27,599 nt of DNA, from assembly GCA_028703035.1 (NCBI GenBank), contig JAQVNR010000011.1:1-27599 (forward strand). The letters are read 5' to 3'. Both the position numbers and the translations under genes were made by a program. Of the stretch, positions 22,784 through 27,599 are shown one piece after another; positions within the stretch are counted from its first letter, which is position 1; each line of letters opens with the position of its first letter. This DNA comes from Bacilli bacterium (lineage in GTDB: Bacteria > Bacillota_I > Bacilli_A > RF39 > UBA660). The notes below the pieces were generated by a model, which saw only the letters and a list, made by a program, of their open reading frames with translations, made no database searches and was not told the origin of the DNA.

Positions 22784-22831
22784 ATTATTGTCAAGAATAT
22801 GTTAAATTATTAAAGAAATTGGGTGAAATAA

Positions 22832-23050
22832 ATGGAAACAGTATTATTAATCGTATGTGTTATGCTAATAGCGATTGTCTTATTACAAAGTGGTAAAGCA
22901 TCAGATGCAAGTCAGATTATTACTGGTGGAAATACAGAGTTATTTCAAAATCAAAAAGAAAGAGGCTCAGAACTTTTAATTAGTCGTATTACTTTATTAT
23001 TAGGTTTATCTTTTTTTGTCTTATCATTTTTATTATATATAATTAATTAA
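22832..23050 (+). CDS. secG: Protein translocase subunit SecG
   Basis: This 72-residue protein has two membrane helices (1-18 and about 50-71) joined by a polar loop with the SecG signature: VLLQSGKASDASQIITGG, then NTELFQNQKERGSELLISRIT. SecG associates with SecYE and aids protein export. GGGTGA lies before the ATG. It stands upstream of rnr and smpB, the classical Bacillota order. Its stop codon overlaps the first arm of the following terminator. Confidence 0.93.
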   Translation: METVLLIVCVMLIAIVLLQSGKASDASQIITGGNTELFQNQKERGSELLISRITLLLGLSFFVLSFLLYIIN

Positions 23051-23072
23051 GTGCTAATGCACTTTTTTTTCT
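23049..23072 (+). terminator. Terminator after secG
   Basis: AAGTGC (23049-23054) and GCACTT (23059-23064) with a 4-nt loop and a run of T. The first arm overlaps the secG stop codon. Confidence 0.85.
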
Positions 23073-23088
23073 TTGTAAATTAAGTTTA

Positions 23089-23097
23089 TGCTATACT
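23089..23097 (+). promoter_or_regulatory. Extended -10 promoter of rnr-smpB
   Basis: TGC followed by TATACT (23092-23097) looks like an extended -10. No good -35 is present; the T-rich terminator tail occupies that place. Confidence 0.45.
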
Positions 23098-23121
23098 TAA
23101 ATATATAGGAGTTAAGTTGAT

Positions 23122-25233
23122 ATGAAAGAAAAAATAATAAAAGTTTTAAAATTAAAAAAAGATGCTCAAGAAATCATCCAAATTAATGATTTACTTAATT
23201 TAAAAACATCAGATGAGTTAAAAGAACTTAATGAGAATTTAGAAAAGTTAGAACAAGAACATATTGTGTTTAAAACTAAAAAGAATAAATATATGCTTTA
23301 TGAAAATTGTTCAAATTTAAAAGTTGGTCAATTAAGTATTAATAAAAGAGGTAATGGCTTTATATTTTTAGATGGGCAAAATCTTTATATAAATTTTAAT
23401 AATTTAAATGGCGCAATTAATGATGATCTTGTTTTAGCAGAAACATTTTTTTATCATGATGAACTTGAAGGAAAAATTATTAAAATATTAGAGCGAAATA
23501 CTAAAAATTTAATTGGCACTATTTATTATAAAAAACAAAGGCCTTACTTAAAACTTGATGATGAAAAAAAAGCTATTAAAATTGAATTAGATTTAGAAAG
23601 CACTAAAAATTGTGTAGAAGGTACTAAAGTACTTGTTAATACTACTAAGGCGCTGGGAAACAACAAATATTTCGGTAAAGTAGTAACAATCATTGGACAT
23701 ATTAATGATCCAGGAGTAGATATTAAAACAGTTGCGTACAAGTATGATATATTTGATGATTTTAGTAAAGAAACTTTAGAACAAATAGAAAAAATCCCTT
23801 CAGAAGTTTTAGAAAAAGATTTATTAGGACGCAGAGATTTAACTAATGAGAATATATTTACAATTGATGGTTTTGATACTAAAGATATTGATGATGCTTT
23901 AAGTTTTAATTATGAAAAAGGTATTTACACCTTAGGAGTTCATATTGCTGATGTAAGTTATTATGTAAAAAAAGATTCACCGCTTGATAAAGATGCATAT
24001 GAAAGAGCAACGAGCTCTTATTTAGCCGATTCAGTAATCCCTATGCTTCCTCATAAATTATCAAATGGTATTTGTTCGCTTAATCCAGGAGTTATTCGAT
24101 TAGCTATCTCATGTACTATGAAATTTGATAAAAACGGAAATAATACTGGCTATGATATATTTCCTTCTTATATTAAATCGACTAAAAAAATGACCTATCA
24201 TGAAGTAAATGATATACTTATGAGAAATATTGAAGTCAAAGGTTATGAAGAATATGTAGAAATTTTACAAGAAATGAATAAACTTGCTAAAATATTAAGA
24301 AATCAAAAAGTAAAAAGAGGTTATATTAATTTTGAAATTGATGAGCCAAAACTTATTATTGATGAAGCAGGAAAATGCATTGGAGTTGAAAAAAGGATTA
24401 GAGAAGATGGTGAAAAGCTAATTGAAGACTTTATGATAGCTGCTAATGAAACAGTTGCAACTCACATATCTAATTTAGATTTACCATTTCTTTATCGTAT
24501 TCATGGAAATCCAAAACAAGAAAAGATAGAAAGTTTCATTTCTTTAGTAAGTTTAATGGGATATAAAATTATAGGTAAATTCAAAGATATAAATCCCAAG
24601 TCATTGCAAAAAATATTAAGTCAATTATCTGATAAGCCAGAATATAGTATTTTATCATCACTTTTATTAAGAAGTATGCAAAAAGCAATTTATTCACCAG
24701 AAAATATTGGCCATTTTGGGCTAGGCAGTAACTGCTATACCCATTTTACAAGTCCAATTAGACGTTTACCAGATTTAATCGTTCATAGATTATTAAGAGA
24801 ATATTTATTTGATGCCAGTATCAATAATGAAACTATAAATAAGTGGGAAAAAGGTCTTCCTGAAATTGGGGTTCATTCATCAGAAAAAGAACAAAAGTCT
24901 GTTGAAGCAGAGCGCGAAGTCGAAGATATGAAAATGGCAGAATATATGGAAAATTATATTGGCGAAATCTACTCAGGTATTATTTCTGGTGTTACTAATT
25001 TTGGAATATTTGTCGAATTAGAAAATTTAGTTGAAGGACTCGTTCATATTAATAATTTAACTGATGACTATTATAATTATATCCCCGAATTAATGTCTTT
25101 AATTGGACGTAATACTAAAAAAACATATAGATTAGGATCTAAAATAACTGTTAAAGTAATTGGCGCTAGCAAAGAAGCTAGAACTATAGATTTTGAAGTT
25201 TACAATGGAGTTAAAAATGGAAATAAAAAATAA
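23122..25233 (+). CDS. rnr: Ribonuclease R (RNase II/R family exonuclease)
   Basis: This 703-residue protein is full length. The order is an N-terminal helical winged-helix-like region, a cold-shock domain (VGQLSINKRGNGFIFLD at about 68-85), and a second OB fold. The RNB catalytic domain follows with FTIDGFDTKDIDDALSF (D249, D255, D257, D258 bind the metals) and GHFGLGSNCYTHFTSPIRRLPDLIVHRLL. The C-terminus is an S1 domain (MENYIGEIYSGIISGVTNFGIFVEL). It degrades structured RNA 3' to 5' and, with SmpB and tmRNA, removes non-stop mRNAs. The last 17 nt overlap smpB, so expression is coupled. Confidence 0.95.
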   Translation: MKEKIIKVLKLKKDAQEIIQINDLLNLKTSDELKELNENLEKLEQEHIVFKTKKNKYMLYENCSNLKVGQLSINKRGNGFIFLDGQNLYINFNNLNGAINDDLVLAETFFYHDELEGKIIKILERNTKNLIGTIYYKKQRPYLKLDDEKKAIKIELDLESTKNCVEGTKVLVNTTKALGNNKYFGKVVTIIGHINDPGVDIKTVAYKYDIFDDFSKETLEQIEKIPSEVLEKDLLGRRDLTNENIFTIDGFDTKDIDDALSFNYEKGIYTLGVHIADVSYYVKKDSPLDKDAYERATSSYLADSVIPMLPHKLSNGICSLNPGVIRLAISCTMKFDKNGNNTGYDIFPSYIKSTKKMTYHEVNDILMRNIEVKGYEEYVEILQEMNKLAKILRNQKVKRGYINFEIDEPKLIIDEAGKCIGVEKRIREDGEKLIEDFMIAANETVATHISNLDLPFLYRIHGNPKQEKIESFISLVSLMGYKIIGKFKDINPKSLQKILSQLSDKPEYSILSSLLLRSMQKAIYSPENIGHFGLGSNCYTHFTSPIRRLPDLIVHRLLREYLFDASINNETINKWEKGLPEIGVHSSEKEQKSVEAEREVEDMKMAEYMENYIGEIYSGIISGVTNFGIFVELENLVEGLVHINNLTDDYYNYIPELMSLIGRNTKKTYRLGSKITVKVIGASKEARTIDFEVYNGVKNGNKK

Positions 25234-25648
25234 AAAGGCATATTTTGATTATATAGTAGAAAAAGAAATTGAAGCGGGACTTGTTTTAAAAGGTACGGAA
25301 ATAAAATCTATCCGTAAAGGTAGTGTTGATATTAAAGATGCATATGTTAAAATTAAACATAATGAAGCATATGTTATTAATATGTATATTGCTAAATATG
25401 AAGAGGGAAACCGTTTTAATCACGAAGAACGCAGAACTAGAAAAATTTTACTTCATAAACAAGAAATAAAGAGATTAGTAACTGATATAGATAGAAATGG
25501 ATACACGGTTATTCCTTTAAAATTATATATTAAAAGCGGTCGTGCTAAACTTCTTATTGGAGTTTGCAAGGGAAAACATCTCTATGATAAGAGAGCTGCT
25601 TTAAAAGAAAAAGAATTAAAGAAAGAAGCAAAATTAAATGAATATTAA
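25217..25648 (+). CDS. smpB: SsrA-binding protein SmpB
   Basis: This 143-residue protein matches the family: NKKAYFDYIVEKEIEAGLVLKGTEIKSIRKGSVDIKDAYVKI, YEEGNRFNHEERRTRKILLHK and LKLYIKSGRAKLLIGVCKGKHLYDKR, ending in a basic/acidic helix. It binds the tRNA-like part of tmRNA and places it in the stalled ribosome; the C-terminal tail (KREALKEKELKK-like) enters the mRNA channel. The frame extends up to a TTG at 25193 and an ATG at 25205, but the GGAG at 25207-25210, 6 nt before the ATG at 25217, and the family N-terminus favour 25217. It overlaps rnr upstream and an amidase gene downstream by 11 nt. Confidence 0.95.
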   Translation: MEIKNKKAYFDYIVEKEIEAGLVLKGTEIKSIRKGSVDIKDAYVKIKHNEAYVINMYIAKYEEGNRFNHEERRTRKILLHKQEIKRLVTDIDRNGYTVIPLKLYIKSGRAKLLIGVCKGKHLYDKRAALKEKELKKEAKLNEY

Positions 25649-27440
25649 AAAGTTAATTATATTAATGTTTTCTTTTTTAATATTGCCAAAAACTGCTATA
25701 GCTTATAACAAAGCAGCTATTGATATTACTAGGGTGGATATTAGTGAGTTAAAGAATGCTCTTGATTTAAAAATTATTTCCAGCCAGGAACTTACATTAC
25801 TTTATTTAGATAGAATTGAAGCATATGATAAAAACTACAATGCAATTATTTCGATTAATGATAAGGCACTTGTTGAAGCAAAAAAATTAGATGAAGAAAG
25901 AGATAATGGTAATGTAAGATCAATTCTCCATGGGATACCGATTATAGTAAAAGATAATATTGATGTTCTAGGAATGACCACAACTGCAGGAGCCAAAGCA
26001 TTAAGTGATAACTACCCTAAAGCAAATGCAGATGCGATTCAAAAATTAATCGATGCGGGAGCAATTATTCTTGCCAAAGCTAATATGAGTGAATTTGCTT
26101 TTCAGGCATCCTCATCAAGAAGTAGTTACGGAACTGTAAAAAACGCATACAATTTAGAATATTCGGCATATGGTTCAAGTGGAGGTTCAGCTACTTCAGT
26201 AGCAGCATCTTTTGCAACAGCAGCTCTAGGAACTGATACTAACTCTTCGGTTAGACTTCCGGCTGCTGCCTCTAATTTAGTTGGATTAAGACCAACAACA
26301 GAGCTAATTAGTAAAACTGGTGTTCTTCCCTACGATCCTATTAGAGATACAATAGGCACGCTGACAAAAACCGTAGCTGATTCAATTTATATAATGAATA
26401 TTATTAATCAAAATAATAAAGAATTTAAAGTTGATATAAACAATTTAAAAGGTTTAAGAATTGGAATTCCAACAAATTTTTTTAAAGGAGATAGTAATAA
26501 CAATTTACCAGAAAATCAATCGACTTATAGCGAAATCCAAGCTTTAATGGAAGTAGCAATAAAAAAGTTAGAAGCAGAAAATATTACCATTATTTACCTT
26601 GATGATTATTATAATTATCAAACAGATTCTTGGTTTAGTAATTCACTGAGTGGCTATTTATTTTGTGATAGTTTTAATAAATATCTTAAAAATACTTCTT
26701 CGACAATCAGAAGTTTTACGGAATTAGCTATTTCACCAAATATAATCACAGATTTAAGTGATTATACTGGCTCCTGCGATAGTTTAGAAACAAGACTTAT
26801 CGAAAAAAATATTCTTAAACAAGAATATAAAGATTACATTAATGAGATAATGACAAACAATAATATTGATTTAATAATGTATCCAACTACTAAAAATAAA
26901 TTATTAAAAAATGCTGATTCTTCAAGGGTTCAAAATCTCTCAGCTCATGCCTCATCAACAATAAATTATCCGGCTATAACTCTGCCTCTTGGTTTTGATA
27001 AAGATAATCTTCCCTATGGAATAGAATTCATGGCTAAATCCAATAATGAAGATTTATTATATAATATTGCCAGTCTTTATGAAAATAAGAATCACAAAAC
27101 ACCATCAATTGCACCATCACTTTATGAAGTGCCTGATAATTTAAATAAATTAGTTTCAAATTATACTATTAAAATGAGTAATGCAAAATATGATTTTGAA
27201 AAGAAGTGGTTAACAGAAGTCCAAAAGTTTTTTAGAGATTATCTAAATAAAGATAATAGTCACCTAATAGATAACTTAAATCAGCAATACCAACATAATA
27301 AAAACTATTCAATATTAATTAAAATTTTAATATTTTTTACAGCAAGTACCTCATTCTTATTCATAGTGAGAAAATTAATACTAAAAAATACGAAACCTAC
27401 CAAAAATCAACGAAAAAGATTAAAATCATCTTTATTTTAA
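25638..27440 (+). CDS. Extracellular amidase-signature family enzyme with C-terminal anchor
   Basis: This 600-residue protein has a signal peptide (MNIKKLIILMFSFLILPKTAIA, cleavage likely after A22) and a full amidase-signature domain (about 30-480). The catalytic triad is K105 (IIVKDNID), the cis-Ser S180 in GSSGGS and the nucleophile S204 in DTNSSVRLPAA. The usual GTDTGGS loop has NS in place of the two glycines (N202, S203), next to the nucleophile. A C-terminal membrane helix (ILIKILIFFTASTSFLFIV, about 560-580) and a basic tail follow. So the enzyme is tethered outside the membrane, unlike GatA. Family members hydrolyse amides; the substrate may be a peptide or wall component, but this is not shown. 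It overlaps smpB by 11 nt and ends in a strong terminator. Confidence 0.8.
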   Translation: MNIKKLIILMFSFLILPKTAIAYNKAAIDITRVDISELKNALDLKIISSQELTLLYLDRIEAYDKNYNAIISINDKALVEAKKLDEERDNGNVRSILHGIPIIVKDNIDVLGMTTTAGAKALSDNYPKANADAIQKLIDAGAIILAKANMSEFAFQASSSRSSYGTVKNAYNLEYSAYGSSGGSATSVAASFATAALGTDTNSSVRLPAAASNLVGLRPTTELISKTGVLPYDPIRDTIGTLTKTVADSIYIMNIINQNNKEFKVDINNLKGLRIGIPTNFFKGDSNNNLPENQSTYSEIQALMEVAIKKLEAENITIIYLDDYYNYQTDSWFSNSLSGYLFCDSFNKYLKNTSSTIRSFTELAISPNIITDLSDYTGSCDSLETRLIEKNILKQEYKDYINEIMTNNNIDLIMYPTTKNKLLKNADSSRVQNLSAHASSTINYPAITLPLGFDKDNLPYGIEFMAKSNNEDLLYNIASLYENKNHKTPSIAPSLYEVPDNLNKLVSNYTIKMSNAKYDFEKKWLTEVQKFFRDYLNKDNSHLIDNLNQQYQHNKNYSILIKILIFFTASTSFLFIVRKLILKNTKPTKNQRKRLKSSLF

Positions 27441-27447
27441 TCTTTTT
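27413..27447 (+). terminator. Strong terminator after the amidase gene
   Basis: Arms 27413-27426 and 27434-27447 pair perfectly over 14 bp (AAAAAGATTAAAAT against ATTTTAATCTTTTT) with a 7-nt loop, then more T. The first arm and stop codon lie in the gene's 3' end. Confidence 0.85.
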
Positions 27448-27495
27448 TGTTGTATAATTTATTTAAATATAAGGGGGCTAGATATAGGTGGTTGT

Positions 27496-27599
27496 ATGAT
27501 AAAATTTGTTGTAATTGAAGATGGACCTGATTATCAAGAAATAATCTGTAAAATTATCGAAAAAACTATATTTAAAACAGATAACGATTATCGAATCGA
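27496..27599 (+). CDS. Response regulator receiver domain, start only
   Basis: Only the first 34 residues lie in the window. MIKFVVIEDGPDYQEIICKI has the beta-1 strand and acidic pair (ED at 8-9) of a response-regulator receiver domain, followed by helix 1. The phosphorylation aspartate and output domain are beyond the end; the short opening is often seen in LytTR-type regulators, but that is not testable here. AGGTGG (27486-27491) precedes the ATG, and a TATAAT at 27453-27458 may be its -10. The residue after ED is Gly where Asp or Asn is more usual. Confidence 0.6.
   Translation, partial: MIKFVVIEDGPDYQEIICKIIEKTIFKTDNDYRI

Noticed and set aside
1..27599. CRISPR arrays, rRNA genes, prophage
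   Set aside because: No regularly spaced repeats, no rRNA-like stretches and no phage structural genes were seen.

Overview
The window is very AT-rich and is read with the standard bacterial code: TGA ends several genes and TGG encodes Trp. Strong Shine-Dalgarno sequences, sigma-A type promoters, short intergenic gaps and the gene set (yabP-yabQ-divIC, ssrA, typA, dgkB-like, yfhO, femX-like, secG-rnr-smpB) point to a low-GC Bacillota. YabP and YabQ imply a spore former, or a lineage that recently was one. The reduced look and the odd tmRNA tag would fit an Erysipelotrichia/RF39-like gut lineage, but that placement is inference.

Layout. 1-870: C-terminal part of a TnpB nuclease gene with a probable right end/omegaRNA. 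886-1828: sporulation/division operon yabP-yabQ-divIC behind a sigma-E-like promoter. 1866-2216: ssrA (tmRNA). 2217-5400: an accessory stretch that looks inserted behind ssrA. It holds a tight three-gene operon of unknown function, a 5' fragment of a group II intron and a frameshifted methyltransferase. 5468-9905: envelope proteins (double thioredoxin-fold protein, PH-like protein, anchored ectodomain protein, small double-LysM protein, five-helix membrane protein with a DUF4352-like domain). 9953-10026: tRNA-Cys. 10113-12506: four uncharacterised genes, two of them with strong private promoters. 12631-16110: DagK-family lipid kinase gene convergent with a YfhO-family membrane protein gene. 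16204-18591: typA and rubrerythrin. 18614-19855: FemAB-type peptidyltransferase on the minus strand. 19961-22783: a short, divergent enolase, a gene relic and murF. 22832-27440: secG, rnr, smpB and a predicted extracellular amidase-signature enzyme. 27496 to the end: start of a response regulator.

How the genes relate. SmpB, tmRNA and RNase R form the trans-translation and non-stop mRNA decay system. Here ssrA sits about 23 kb from smpB instead of next to it. MurF, the FemAB-type enzyme, DivIC, the lipid kinase and YfhO all belong to envelope building. The best candidate for an undescribed system is the three-gene operon at 2379-4130. Two orphan genes (10729-11742, 12009-12506) and the envelope cluster are further unknowns.
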